Source: Enterococcus columbae
Lineage (GTDB): Bacteria; Bacillota; Bacilli; Lactobacillales; Enterococcaceae
Direction: 5' to 3'
Assembly: GCA_020742395.1 (NCBI GenBank)
Contig: DYWZ01000054.1
Location: forward strand, 1-32,346
DNA length: 32,346 nucleotides
In this document: one piece after another, positions 7,265 through 16,474 of the stretch
How the letters are laid out: each line of letters starts with the position of its first letter
Numbering within the stretch: the first letter of the stretch is position 1
Program-made: the position numbers and the translations under genes
Notes under the pieces: model-generated
Told to the model about the DNA's origin: nothing
Seen by the model: only the letters and a program-made list of their open reading frames with translations
Database searches by the model: none

Positions 7265-10200
7265 ATGTTACCGCAAAAATTAATTTTAGAAAATATCGGC
7301 CCTTTTATTGATGAAACGATTGATTTTAGTGAATTTTTAGCCCATGGTCTTTTCTTAATTACCGGTAAAACGGGAGCAGGGAAGAGTACCATTTTAGATG
7401 CGATGAGTTTTGCCTTGTTTGGCGAGCCGATTGGGAATTCACGCCAATCAAAGGAGCTGCGTTCTAACTTTGCTTTACCGACCAGTCTGTGTCAGGTAAC
7501 CTTTGAATTTAGTCATCAAGATCGTCTGTATCGTATTACACGTAGTCCTTTGCAGCAAATTGCCAAAAAAAGAGGAACAGGCTTTCGCGAGCATAAGCCT
7601 CAAGCTTTCTTAGAGGTGTTTGATCTGAGTGGCAAGGAAATTGATGCGGTAAGTGGATTGCAAAAGGTGAATATGTATATTGCTGATTTATTACAGTTAA
7701 ATCGTCAGCAATTTACTCAGATTATGCTCTTGCCTCAAGGTGAATTTCGGCGCTTTTTATTAGCTGATAGTGAGGACAAGACTAAGCTATTGCGTACCTT
7801 GTTTGCCACCATGGACTACCAACGCCTAACTGATTGGTTTAAAGAGCAGCTTGCTAATAAACGCCAAGGCTTAACGCACCAGTTTGAACAGTTCAGTCAA
7901 TTAAAAGTGCAATTTCAATGGACAAACGAATTAACAGAAGAACAAAAACAAGTACTAAATAAAGATTTAGTGACCTTTGTTACTGAAGCAACGAGTGATT
8001 TAGCTGAGCAAGAGACGACCATCCAAGAGAAAAAGCACCAATTAAGTCAGCTAAAAGCCCAACTAAAAGCTTTCCATCAGCAAATTGAAGACGGTCGATT
8101 ATTGCATCATCAGCAAAGGCAATACGAAGAAGCCTTTAACCAACACGCCGCTTATCAAAAAAAGGCGGCTGATTATGTACAATTGGCACAAAAAATAACG
8201 GAACTTGAGTGGCTTAAAGATCAGGCAAATTTATGGCAGCAAGCAATAGAAGAGCAACAACAATATCGAAAAACACAACAAGCCTATCAGCAAGCACAGC
8301 TCGATTTAAAGCAAGCCAACCTTGATTGGCAAAACTGGCAAGCCGGTCAAGCATTACGCCAAGCTAATGAACAAGCAGCCGAGCAAATCCAAAATGAGCT
8401 GCTGCAAGTAACCCAACGCTTACCCTTAGCTGAATTATTGACGCAAAAGCAAGCTGTTTGGCAAAAAAATCAAGTGGAGCTTAGTCAATTGCGCCAACAA
8501 ATAGAGACAAAAAACCAACACCTTGAACAAAGTCAGGTCAATTTAGCTGCCAATAGCCAAGAATATGAAATGCTCCAACAGCAACAAGCCCAACAAGCGC
8601 TTTGGCAACTAGCGCCAACTGATCAGTTTCAGCTCGCACAGCTATTACCTCAAATTCAGGGGCTGTTTCAAAATATCGAGCAGGCGTTTACGTTAAGAAA
8701 AACCTATGTCGCGAAGCAAGCGATTATCGCTGAAGAAAAAACGAAATTACTAGCGCAGCTAACAGTAAGCCAACAGGAAAATATTGAACTATTAAAGCGT
8801 AGATTGCAGCTAACCCTTGAACAAGGCCAAGCTTGTCCAATTTGTGGTTCATTGGAGCATCCGGCATTAGCCCATGAGCAACAAGCCCAACAGCTCAACC
8901 AACAATCGCTTCTAGCCAGTGAGGAGAAATTACAGCAATTAAATCAGCAAAACGAGCAGCTACTCTCTCGCCAAAGTCAGTTAGCCACCCAAATGACGCA
9001 GGTTAATCAGCAAATTCTAAGTGATTATGAACGGTTTGAGCAGCAATTACAAGCCTATCTAGTTCTTTTGCAACAGGTGCAGCAATTTATCCCGGATGCG
9101 CAAGCCCATTTTTCTGATGCGATGCGTGTACTTGCTAATCAACTCCAAGGACAAACGAATCAATTAGTCCAGCAAGTAAACAACTGGCTTGGTGAATGGC
9201 CAAAAGAAACAATCGCCAAAGAATTAAATCAAGAAAATGCTACGCTAGCATCAGTCATGCTGACAATGAGCGCACAATTATCGCCAATATTAGCGGATTT
9301 GGCCACAAGCTATGCGCTATTTGATCAATTTTATACAGCCCTAACGACGAGCCAGACTAAGCTAGCTAGCCAACTAGCGACTTGCCTTGAACAACAGCAA
9401 GTCCTGCAAGCTGAAGTCCAAGAGCTCAGTCAGCTATTACAAGAGCAAAAGCAGCATCTGCAAGCTCAAGAACTACAGGTAGAAAAGCTAGCTGGTGAAT
9501 TGGCGAGCCTACAAGGACAATTAGCCCCATTTACCTTAGCTGAGTTAACGACAAAAAAAGCTGAATTAACACAAAAACTGGCCACGCTTAACGCAAAAAT
9601 TGCTGCCGATAAATCCCAGGAGCAAACCCTAGCACAAGCACGTATTCGCCTAGAAGAAGCCATCCGGATTTTATCTGAGCAAAGGATAGCTCAAAACATG
9701 CAATTACAGGCTAGATTCCAGCAGATTTTCCCAACGATTAAACAGCTGCAAGCTAGTCAGTTAGCCAGTCAGGACGACCAGCAATTAGCCCAATTACTTG
9801 AAGGCATTGTCTTATGTATCGAACAAACGACTCCCGAGATCTTTGATATTAAGCTAGCTGATTTGACATTCACGCATTTGTTGACTTATCTTCCATTTAT
9901 TGAGCAATTACCAGCATTAAAAGAAGAGTATCAAACGTATCAACAACAGGTGCAAATGCTTGAACAACGCTTGCAAGAGCTTTTACCGGCAAGTAAGCAA
10001 CCAAAAGTCGATTTAAGCCAATTACAAGACAAGGTCCAGCAATTGCAGGATGAAGCAGACGAAAATCAGCGCCAAATCGCGACTTTAGAGTTAAGAAGTA
10101 CACAAAATCAGCAAGTTCTAGCGAATTATCAAGCCTTACTTTCAACTAACCAACAGACGATGGAAGAAGTCAGTGCATTTGCGCAACTAAGTGATGTCGT

Positions 10201-10723
10201 CGCAGGGAAGAATCAGCAAAACCTAAGCCTAGAGCGTTATGTCTTGCAGGTTTACTTCAATGAAATTTTAAAGGTTGCCAATAAACGCTTATTACAATTA
10301 ACGAAGGGTCGCTATACCTTATTGATTGATCAAAATAAGGGCAGCTATGTTCGAGCAACTGGTTTAGAATTATTAATTTACGATGCACATAGTGGGGAAA
10401 ATCGTCGGGTCCAAACACTATCAGGGGGCGAAAGTTTTATTGTCGCCTTATGCTTAGCCTTATCTTTAGCCGATGTCATTCAGCAACAAAGTGGAGGCAT
10501 TCAAATCGAAGCGCTCTTTATTGATGAAGGCTTTGGCACCTTAGATGAAGAAGCACTAGCTCAGGCGATGCAAGCATTGATGCAAATTGAAAGTGAAGGG
10601 CGCTTAATTGGTATCATCAGTCATGTTCGTGAATTAAAAGAACAAATTTATCAACAATTACAAGTCAGAACAAAGGGCAATGGCCAAAGCCAGCTAGTTA
10701 GCCAAAGCATGGAGATTGGTTAA
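7265..10723 (+). CDS. sbcC: SbcC exonuclease subunit (Rad50-like ATPase)
   Basis: A 1152-residue SMC-like ATPase that pairs with SbcD. Walker A is TGKTGAGKSTILDAM near residues 33–47. The zinc hook is CPIC at residues 524–527, midway between two very Gln-rich coiled coils. The ABC signature is LSGGESF, and Walker B/D-loop is ALFIDEGFGTLDEEAL. The Gln-rich coils (repeated QQ and LQQ) are extreme but in frame throughout. No stop or frameshift is seen. AAAGGATG just upstream, inside the sbcD end, can serve as ribosome binding site. Confidence 0.96.
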   Translation: MLPQKLILENIGPFIDETIDFSEFLAHGLFLITGKTGAGKSTILDAMSFALFGEPIGNSRQSKELRSNFALPTSLCQVTFEFSHQDRLYRITRSPLQQIAKKRGTGFREHKPQAFLEVFDLSGKEIDAVSGLQKVNMYIADLLQLNRQQFTQIMLLPQGEFRRFLLADSEDKTKLLRTLFATMDYQRLTDWFKEQLANKRQGLTHQFEQFSQLKVQFQWTNELTEEQKQVLNKDLVTFVTEATSDLAEQETTIQEKKHQLSQLKAQLKAFHQQIEDGRLLHHQQRQYEEAFNQHAAYQKKAADYVQLAQKITELEWLKDQANLWQQAIEEQQQYRKTQQAYQQAQLDLKQANLDWQNWQAGQALRQANEQAAEQIQNELLQVTQRLPLAELLTQKQAVWQKNQVELSQLRQQIETKNQHLEQSQVNLAANSQEYEMLQQQQAQQALWQLAPTDQFQLAQLLPQIQGLFQNIEQAFTLRKTYVAKQAIIAEEKTKLLAQLTVSQQENIELLKRRLQLTLEQGQACPICGSLEHPALAHEQQAQQLNQQSLLASEEKLQQLNQQNEQLLSRQSQLATQMTQVNQQILSDYERFEQQLQAYLVLLQQVQQFIPDAQAHFSDAMRVLANQLQGQTNQLVQQVNNWLGEWPKETIAKELNQENATLASVMLTMSAQLSPILADLATSYALFDQFYTALTTSQTKLASQLATCLEQQQVLQAEVQELSQLLQEQKQHLQAQELQVEKLAGELASLQGQLAPFTLAELTTKKAELTQKLATLNAKIAADKSQEQTLAQARIRLEEAIRILSEQRIAQNMQLQARFQQIFPTIKQLQASQLASQDDQQLAQLLEGIVLCIEQTTPEIFDIKLADLTFTHLLTYLPFIEQLPALKEEYQTYQQQVQMLEQRLQELLPASKQPKVDLSQLQDKVQQLQDEADENQRQIATLELRSTQNQQVLANYQALLSTNQQTMEEVSAFAQLSDVVAGKNQQNLSLERYVLQVYFNEILKVANKRLLQLTKGRYTLLIDQNKGSYVRATGLELLIYDAHSGENRRVQTLSGGESFIVALCLALSLADVIQQQSGGIQIEALFIDEGFGTLDEEALAQAMQALMQIESEGRLIGIISHVRELKEQIYQQLQVRTKGNGQSQLVSQSMEIG

Positions 10724-10917
10724 GCATTATCGCTAGCTAACTAGCAAAGCGCCTAAGTATAAAGAGAAATCAAATCCCAAACAAGCTAGATATTGCAGCA
10801 AATCAACTAGTAAAGTAAGCAAAGGCTGGGGTAGCGTAAGCCAAGTGTTGCAACTAGCAAGAAAAAAATAGTATGAAGATTAGGAAATTTTAAAAGTTAA
10901 GAAAGGCAGTGTAAAGC

Positions 10918-13900
10918 ATGAAGTGGAGTATTCCAGAAAGAATCGTCAGTCGAGGCCGCAAATATATGGAAGAAGGACGCGTATTATCCATTGCTGCTGA
11001 CCCAACGCAACAGCTTTGGCATGCGGAGGTCCTAGGCAGTGAACGCTATCTGGTGGAATTAGATGCTACTGCCAAAGAAGAAGACTACTGTCAATGCCCT
11101 TATTGGCAAGAACACGGCTATTGTAAGCATACCGTCGCAGTTGAGCTCGCTTTGAAGAAAATGGGCAAAACGCGCCAACAATTAACTGAGCATGCACCTA
11201 GTTTTAATCGGACCCCCGCTCAGCTACTAGCTAATAGTCTCAAAAAATTACACGTACATCCCCAAGGCTATTTGGATAATCAAGCTTTGACTGTCAGCTT
11301 TCAGGTTGAAGTCTTGGAGGTGAACCCTTATCATTCAGAGCATAGTCTGTTAGTAGCTAGTTTGCGCTTAGGCTATCAAGGAGAACGGCTGTATTTGGTC
11401 AAAAATCTAGCGCATTTTTTGCAATGCTACCAAGAAAGCAATTATTATACTCTTAATAGCAAAAAACGCTACTTTGTCGCTCGCGAATTATTTACCAAAG
11501 CCGAGCAGGACTTGATTGAACTGTTTATCCTTGCCAATCAAGCGCAAGAAGGTCTGTTGCAATTAACCTCGGTAGCTAAATTACAGCTGGATAAAAAATA
11601 TCTCGTGCTTAATCTGATGACATTAAATCAGTTAGCGGCCTTTAGTAAGCAGCAGTTAGGCAGTTTAATGCTTCACCAGCAAAAATATCAACCCTTTTTT
11701 GTTGATGAATCCACGGATCCACACTTTACTTTTGAGTTAACGCAAACAAATGAAGGGGCTCGTTTAAATTTAGCTGACGGTTTTGATTTACTGTTGACCT
11801 ATTATCAAGGAGGCTTTAAGCAAGACACCTTTTATGGTCTGAATAGCCAACAGCTACGGACTTATCAAAGCATTCATCAACTAAAAAAACGCTTTGATCA
11901 AGTCGAATTAACCTATCCAGCCGCTGAATTGGAAAACTTCTTCCAACAACAGCTCCCATTATTAAAGCAAATCGCCCAGATTCAAATTGATGTCTCCTTA
12001 CAGCAGCAAATACTACAGGTCCCCCTGGTGAGTCATTTTTATTTCATGAAGCAACAGGGACAATTGATCCTACAGCTGGCTTACCGTTACGGTGAAACCA
12101 TCTTTTCAAGTAATCCTAAACGTAGTAGGATAGCGAATCAACAACAGCTTATTTTAAGAGATCGTGCAAGTGAAGAACGGATTGAACGATTTATTGAAAT
12201 GCTCGGCTTTGTTCCCAACGAAAAAGGCTATCAAAAGCAGTTACCAACAGGGGCAGCCTTACATCATTTCTTTAGTGTCGAATTAGCGCAATTTGCCCAA
12301 TTTGGTCACATTCATCTAGGAGAGAAGCTCCAGGCCCTTAAGCTATCGGAAGAAAAATTAACTGTGCAATTAGCCGTTGATCGCCAACAATCCTGGCTAG
12401 ATGTTCGCTTTGAAGTCAGTGGAATTGAAGAACAAGAGGTCAGTCAGCTAGTCAAGGCTTTACTAGAAAAAAGCAGCTATTATACTACGCAAGCGGGTCA
12501 AATAATCGATTTAACGAGTGAAACGTTCACCAAAGTCGCTCAATCCTTACAAGCGATTCGCCAATTTGGCCAATTAGCTGGTAATCACTATCAATTACCG
12601 CTTTATCGTGGAGGAAATCTTCAACACTTATTGGCAGATAATCAAGAATTCCAAGCCAGTCAAGCTTACGAGCAATTTGTCTATGATTTAACCCATCCTG
12701 AACAATTTGCGGCTAAAATTCCCGACCAGCTTCAAGCTAGCTTACGCAATTATCAGCTTGTTGGCTTTCGCTGGTTAAAAATGCTTAGCAGCTATCAGCT
12801 TGGTGGGATTTTGGCGGACGAAATGGGGCTAGGGAAAACCTTACAAACCATTACCTATCTATTATCGGAAAAAGAAGAACAAGGCAACTTGCGAGCTTTA
12901 ATCGTTGCCCCAGCCAGTCTAGTCTATAACTGGCAACAAGAATGTCAACGCTTTGCTCCCAGTCTTAAGGTCGCTGTCGCAATCGGCCAAGCGAGCGAAC
13001 GTGCCCAACAAATCGCAAAGGATGTCGAAATTATCATCACCTCCTATGCCAGCTTGCGCCAAGATATTGAACAATATAAAAAGCAACCATTCGACTGCTT
13101 GATTGTTGATGAAGCCCAAATGGTGAAAAACAGCCAAACCAAGACAGCCAAAGCCTTGCGAGAATTAGTGATTGCCAAACGTTTTGCGCTCAGTGGGACT
13201 CCGGTTGAAAATCGCTTAGAAGAATTATGGTCTATTTTTCAAATGATTATGCCAGGCTTTTTCCCAAATCAAACCGCCTTTAGACAGTTATCGACTGCCC
13301 AAGTTGCACAGATGATTCAACCCTTTGTTTTAAGGCGCGAAAAACAAACTGTTTTAACCGATTTACCAGAGAAAATCGATATCAACTATTATAGTAGCCT
13401 AACCGAAGAGCAAAAGACGATTTATCTGGCTCAATTAGAAAGCATCCGGCAGTCGCTAAATCAAATGGACAGCCAACAATTTAGACAATCGAGAATGACC
13501 ATCCTAGCTGGGCTGACGCGCTTGCGCCAAATCTGTTGTTCACCTGCGCTCTTTATGCCAGATTATCAAGCCAAATCTGGTAAGTTAGAGCAGCTCAAAG
13601 CACTGGTTAGCCAAGCCAAAGCGAACCAACGACGGATTTTGATCTTTTCACAATTTACGAGCATGCTAGATATTATCCAACAAGCATTAGCCGAATTAGG
13701 CTACGACAGCTTTTATTTACGCGGCAGTACGCCAAGCAAAACACGCATGGAAATGGTCGATGACTTCAATGCCGGCAAATGTGATATTTTCCTTATCTCA
13801 TTGAAGGCAGGTGGTACCGGCTTAAATCTTACTGCTGCCAATACTGTTATCTTGTATGATCTCTGGTGGAATCCGGCTGTTGAAGAACAAGCTGCCAGTC

Positions 13901-14100
13901 GGGCGCATCGAATGGGTCAAAAAGAAACGGTCGAAGTTTGGCGCTTAATTGCCCAAGGCACGATTGAAGAACGGATGTATCAACTCCAACAAGAAAAACG
14001 CGAACTCTTCGATCAAGTCATGCAAGGTAGCGAGCAATCCTTACATCAATTAACCGAAGAAGATATTCGCCAAATCTTTGCGATGGGCGAAGAAGAATAA
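10918..14100 (+). CDS. SNF2-family DNA helicase/translocase with SWIM zinc finger
   Basis: The 1060-residue protein starts with a SWIM-type zinc finger (CQC … YCKH, residues 58–71), then a long middle region of unknown fold. It ends with a Swi2/Snf2 ATPase: DEMGLGKTLQTITYL (motif I), LIVDEAQMVKN (DEAQ, motif II), LSGTPVENRLEELWSIF (motif III), SLKAGGTGLNLT and RAHRMGQ (motifs V and VI). Such bacterial proteins move along duplex DNA and are thought to remodel protein–DNA complexes; their targets are poorly known. The gene lies 194 bp after sbcC in the same direction, suggesting a DNA-maintenance cluster. ATG 10918 has only a distant GAAAGG. Confidence 0.92.
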   Translation: MKWSIPERIVSRGRKYMEEGRVLSIAADPTQQLWHAEVLGSERYLVELDATAKEEDYCQCPYWQEHGYCKHTVAVELALKKMGKTRQQLTEHAPSFNRTPAQLLANSLKKLHVHPQGYLDNQALTVSFQVEVLEVNPYHSEHSLLVASLRLGYQGERLYLVKNLAHFLQCYQESNYYTLNSKKRYFVARELFTKAEQDLIELFILANQAQEGLLQLTSVAKLQLDKKYLVLNLMTLNQLAAFSKQQLGSLMLHQQKYQPFFVDESTDPHFTFELTQTNEGARLNLADGFDLLLTYYQGGFKQDTFYGLNSQQLRTYQSIHQLKKRFDQVELTYPAAELENFFQQQLPLLKQIAQIQIDVSLQQQILQVPLVSHFYFMKQQGQLILQLAYRYGETIFSSNPKRSRIANQQQLILRDRASEERIERFIEMLGFVPNEKGYQKQLPTGAALHHFFSVELAQFAQFGHIHLGEKLQALKLSEEKLTVQLAVDRQQSWLDVRFEVSGIEEQEVSQLVKALLEKSSYYTTQAGQIIDLTSETFTKVAQSLQAIRQFGQLAGNHYQLPLYRGGNLQHLLADNQEFQASQAYEQFVYDLTHPEQFAAKIPDQLQASLRNYQLVGFRWLKMLSSYQLGGILADEMGLGKTLQTITYLLSEKEEQGNLRALIVAPASLVYNWQQECQRFAPSLKVAVAIGQASERAQQIAKDVEIIITSYASLRQDIEQYKKQPFDCLIVDEAQMVKNSQTKTAKALRELVIAKRFALSGTPVENRLEELWSIFQMIMPGFFPNQTAFRQLSTAQVAQMIQPFVLRREKQTVLTDLPEKIDINYYSSLTEEQKTIYLAQLESIRQSLNQMDSQQFRQSRMTILAGLTRLRQICCSPALFMPDYQAKSGKLEQLKALVSQAKANQRRILIFSQFTSMLDIIQQALAELGYDSFYLRGSTPSKTRMEMVDDFNAGKCDIFLISLKAGGTGLNLTAANTVILYDLWWNPAVEEQAASRAHRMGQKETVEVWRLIAQGTIEERMYQLQQEKRELFDQVMQGSEQSLHQLTEEDIRQIFAMGEEE

Positions 14101-14137
14101 AGCAACAGCAACTCTTAGTTTAGAACTTAATTTGAAA

Positions 14138-14185
14138 AACCGATTTATTTTTAGAGCTTATGTTATTTTATTATCGGTTATTTTT
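14138..14185 (+). terminator. Possible terminator of the SNF2 gene
   Basis: AACCGAT (14138–14144) pairs with ATCGGTT (14173–14179), followed by ATTTTT. The loop is long (28 bases) but partly able to pair (ATTTTTA/TATTTTAT is imperfect). Weak. Confidence 0.35.
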
Positions 14186-14440
14186 ACCTGATAGAAAAAC
14201 AAAGTCTAAGGGTTACTTGATTTTTCTATTAAAAAAATTTTTTATTTACTTTGCTTATAGTTCAAAAAATAATGAGCTTACATTTTTTTTAGAAAGATTA
14301 TGTGAAAGCTTAATCTAATAGGCTTTTGGTGAGTAAAATTCCTAGTCTAACGTATCAAAATACCCAAAAATTTCTTTATATGATTACCTTTATGCAAACA
14401 AACGAAAAATGATGGTCTAGCATTTACTTGCATTATTAGG

Positions 14441-14446
14441 TATAAT
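14441..14446 (+). promoter_or_regulatory. -10 box of the spx promoter
   Basis: A perfect TATAAT lies 56 bp before the spx start. No clear -35 is present at 16–18 bp, which could mean regulated expression. Confidence 0.45.
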
Positions 14447-14502
14447 ATGAATGTGAAGAAGTGTGAGATGTTTTATTATAGCCAATGAAGGAGTGATTTT
14501 CT

Positions 14503-14901
14503 GTGTTAATTTTATATACCTCACCGAGTTGTACTTCCTGTCGTAAAGCTCGGGCTTGGCTAAAAGAGTATGATATTCCCTTTGTTGAACGCAATATTTT
14601 CTCTGAACCATTGACAATCGATGAATTAAAAGCGATTTTACAAATGACTGAAGAAGGAACTGAGGAAATTATATCTACTCGTTCTAAGGTATTTCAAAAG
14701 TTAAATGTCAATTTGGATGAATTACCTTTGAAAGATCTATTGAAGTTAGTTCGTGAAAATCCTGGATTATTACGTAGACCGATTATGATCGATGAAAAAC
14801 GTCTACAAGTCGGCTTTAACGAAGATGAAATTCGCCGATTCTTGCCACGCGATATTCGTCAATTGGAATTGCGACAAGCGCAATTGATGGCTGGTTTATA
14901 A
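14503..14901 (+). CDS. spx: Spx-family transcriptional regulator
   Basis: Spx is an ArsC-fold protein that binds the RNA polymerase alpha C-terminal domain and reprograms transcription under thiol and envelope stress. The redox switch CTSC is at residues 10–13. The [20 protein letters not shown] block and the full 132-residue length match family members. Translation starts at GTG 14503, supported by AAGGAG nine bases upstream. It is followed by its own terminator and by mecA, the same order as in B. subtilis (spx–mecA). Its level is likely set by ClpXP with the SpxH adaptor, also encoded here at 16475–17047. Confidence 0.95.
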   Translation: MLILYTSPSCTSCRKARAWLKEYDIPFVERNIFSEPLTIDELKAILQMTEEGTEEIISTRSKVFQKLNVNLDELPLKDLLKLVRENPGLLRRPIMIDEKRLQVGFNEDEIRRFLPRDIRQLELRQAQLMAGL

Positions 14902-14940
14902 TTGAAAAAAACAAGCAATCACTAAAGGAATAGATTACTG

Positions 14941-14980
14941 AAAAAGGACTGGAAAGGGTGTAGACTTACCAGTCCTTTTT
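14941..14980 (+). terminator. Terminator of spx
   Basis: AAAAAGGACTGG (14941–14952) pairs with CCAGTCCTTTTT (14969–14980). Hairpin repeats begin five bases later. Confidence 0.92.
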
Positions 14981-14984
14981 GTAT

Positions 14985-15112
14985 AAGGATGTTTTGTAAG
15001 TTGCCTAGCTACGAGCAAATAAGTTCCGGTCTGACAATAAAATCCATAGTTTTAAAGATTTTACTGGCAGAACGGTTTATTTGATGAAGTAGCTACTTAC
15101 AAAACACGGATT
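14985..15112 (+). repeat. Hairpin repeat unit (full, inner type A)
   Basis: Begins AAGGATG, ends CACGGATT. Outer stems TTTTGTAAGT/ACTTACAAAA and AGCTAC/GTAGCT match unit 1 at 1076, 14 kb away. The inner stem is degraded: CAAATAA/TTATTTG, CCG/CGG, CTG/CAG, ATAAAATC opposite GATTTTAC. Confidence 0.9.
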
Positions 15113-15116
15113 GTAT

Positions 15117-15247
15117 AAGGATGTGAAGCGACTGGCTTAGCTACGAGAAAATTTGAGTGTTACTCTCCAATGGGAAAATCAAAAAGTAATGAGATTTTCC
15201 CAATGGAGAGGCAAATTTTCCGAGTAGCTAGTCGCTAAGCACGGATT
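15117..15247 (+). repeat. Hairpin repeat unit (full, inner type B)
   Basis: Begins AAGGATG, ends CACGGATT. Stems: AGCGACT/AGTCGCT, AGCTAC/GTAGCT, AAAATTTG/CAAATTTT, then CTCTCCAATGGGAAAATC with GATTTTCCCAATGGAGAG, a perfect 18-bp stem. Compared with unit 3, the third stem changes C-G to T-A on both sides. Confidence 0.92.
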
Positions 15248-15251
15248 GTAT

Positions 15252-15300
15252 AAGGATGTGAAGCGACTGGCTCAGCTACGAGCATCTAGCCGAAGTAGCT
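15252..15300 (+). repeat. Hairpin repeat, collapsed copy
   Basis: The left arm AAGGATGTGAAGCGACTGGC matches the preceding unit, then the inner module is missing. AGCTACGAGCATCTAGCCGA is followed by AGTAGCT, so only a small AGCTAC/GTAGCT hairpin remains. It lies upstream of the mecA promoter. Confidence 0.7.
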
Positions 15301-15394
15301 GTAATATGAGCTTTGCGTTCAATTTACATAGGCTACAAACAAGACAAAAGTTAGGCATAGGGTACAAGCATCTAGCTGTTTCCAGTTTTTTTGC

Positions 15395-15422
15395 TTTACT
15401 TTTTGCTTGGTTTCGCTACAAT
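15395..15422 (+). promoter_or_regulatory. mecA promoter
   Basis: TTTACT (15395–15400) and TACAAT (15417–15422) are separated by 16 bp and lie about 40 bp upstream of the mecA ATG. Confidence 0.5.
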
Positions 15423-15461
15423 ATTACTAGAAAGAATCAATAGAAATGAGGTGTAAACGAT

Positions 15462-16277
15462 ATGGAAGTAGAACACATTAATGATGATACCGTGCGCGTT
15501 TACATTCGCAATGAGGATTTAGCTGCTCGAGGCTTTACCTTTATTGACTTATTAGGGGGACATCGTGAGATTGAAAGCTTCTTTTACAGTATTTTAGAAG
15601 AAATCGATGTTGACGACCAATTTAAAGGCAGTGAAGCTGTCACTTTCCAAGTATTACCACGAGGAGACGGCTTAGAATTATACATTACTAAAGATATGAA
15701 TTTTGATAAAATGGCTGATTTACCTTTCTTCCAAGGACTAAATGCCAAAACTATTGAAGCAATTGATGAATCACTGACTGAAGACGAATTAGAAGCAATT
15801 GGTTATATAGATGATGAAGATAGGTTGGAAGCAGAGCAAAAACAAACCGAACAGCCACGTTTACCAAGAGGTACGAATGAACAGCAGATGCGAGACTGGG
15901 TGAACCGAATTAAAGGTGAAACAGAAAGCATCAAAGCGAAAAATCAGCAAAACAAAGAAAAAGCCAAACCTCGTCGCAAAATTGCGCCAACGGAATACGT
16001 CTTTGTCTTTAACGATTTTGAAGAAGTCATCCAAGCCACGCAAAAAGTCAATGTTATTGGTATGGATGCTAAGCTATATGAGTTAGAACAGCAATTCTAT
16101 CTAGTCGTGACCTACCAACGAGGATATAACGAACCTGAACACATGGCAATGCAAAATGCTATCTTTAAAGAATTTGCTCAACCCACGCATCTAACCAAGG
16201 ATGTCTTACAAGAACACGGCAAAGTCCTATTTGCCAACGACGCACTAATGGAAATCAAAAAAATCTTTAAAGGGTAA
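15462..16277 (+). CDS. mecA: MecA adaptor protein for ClpC
   Basis: MecA recruits substrates to the ClpCP protease and helps assemble ClpC. The N-terminal substrate-binding domain (MEVEHINDDTVRVYI … GREIESFF-like, residues 1–85) and the C-terminal ClpC-binding domain (YVFVFNDFEEVIQ … LFANDALMEIKKIF, about residues 187–271) are clear. At 271 residues it is longer than the 218-residue B. subtilis protein; the extra length is a charged, low-complexity linker (about residues 105–185) rich in Glu, Gln and Lys. GAGGTG lies 11 bases before the start. A truncated hairpin repeat follows three bases after the stop. Confidence 0.94.
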   Translation: MEVEHINDDTVRVYIRNEDLAARGFTFIDLLGGHREIESFFYSILEEIDVDDQFKGSEAVTFQVLPRGDGLELYITKDMNFDKMADLPFFQGLNAKTIEAIDESLTEDELEAIGYIDDEDRLEAEQKQTEQPRLPRGTNEQQMRDWVNRIKGETESIKAKNQQNKEKAKPRRKIAPTEYVFVFNDFEEVIQATQKVNVIGMDAKLYELEQQFYLVVTYQRGYNEPEHMAMQNAIFKEFAQPTHLTKDVLQEHGKVLFANDALMEIKKIFKG

Positions 16278-16280
16278 GAT

Positions 16281-16308
16281 AAGGATGTCTAGCAAGTTGA
16301 TTAACTCC
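16281..16308 (+). repeat. Hairpin repeat, left fragment after mecA
   Basis: AAGGATGTCTAGCAAGTTGA TTAACT is identical to the left arm of unit 2 (1210). Similarity ends at about 16308, where the sequence becomes unrelated. It marks the mecA–spxH junction. Confidence 0.8.
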
Positions 16309-16414
16309 ATCCATCTAACTTCAAGCCTGAAAAAGTTTAAATAATGAAATCATCGTTTAAGTACAAAATAAAAATATATGCACACACATCCAAAGTGTTA
16401 TTTAGCTAACTGAA

Positions 16415-16471
16415 AAATCCCTTTAGCTATCATGGAAGTTGAATGACTACCATTTAATAGCTAAAGGGATT
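16415..16471. terminator. Bidirectional terminator between mecA and spxH
   Basis: AATCCCTTTAGCTAT pairs with ATAGCTAAAGGGATT (ending 16471), with an inner ATGG/CCAT stem. A-rich and T-rich flanks serve the convergent mecA and spxH. Confidence 0.85.
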
Positions 16472-16474
16472 GTT

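Larger units (their letters stand above)
14101..14502. other. AT-rich region between the SNF2 gene and spx
   Basis: 402 bp without an ORF. It contains a possible terminator at the left and the spx promoter at the right. The middle (about 14190–14410) is AT-rich and shows no structure I can support. Confidence 0.5.

Noticed and set aside
10724..10760. GCTAGCTAACTAGC as terminator of sbcC
   Set aside because: The stem is only five base pairs and no T-run follows.
15246..15443. A 65-codon ORF upstream of mecA
   Set aside because: It begins inside the collapsed hairpin repeat, has no ribosome binding site, and covers the mecA promoter.
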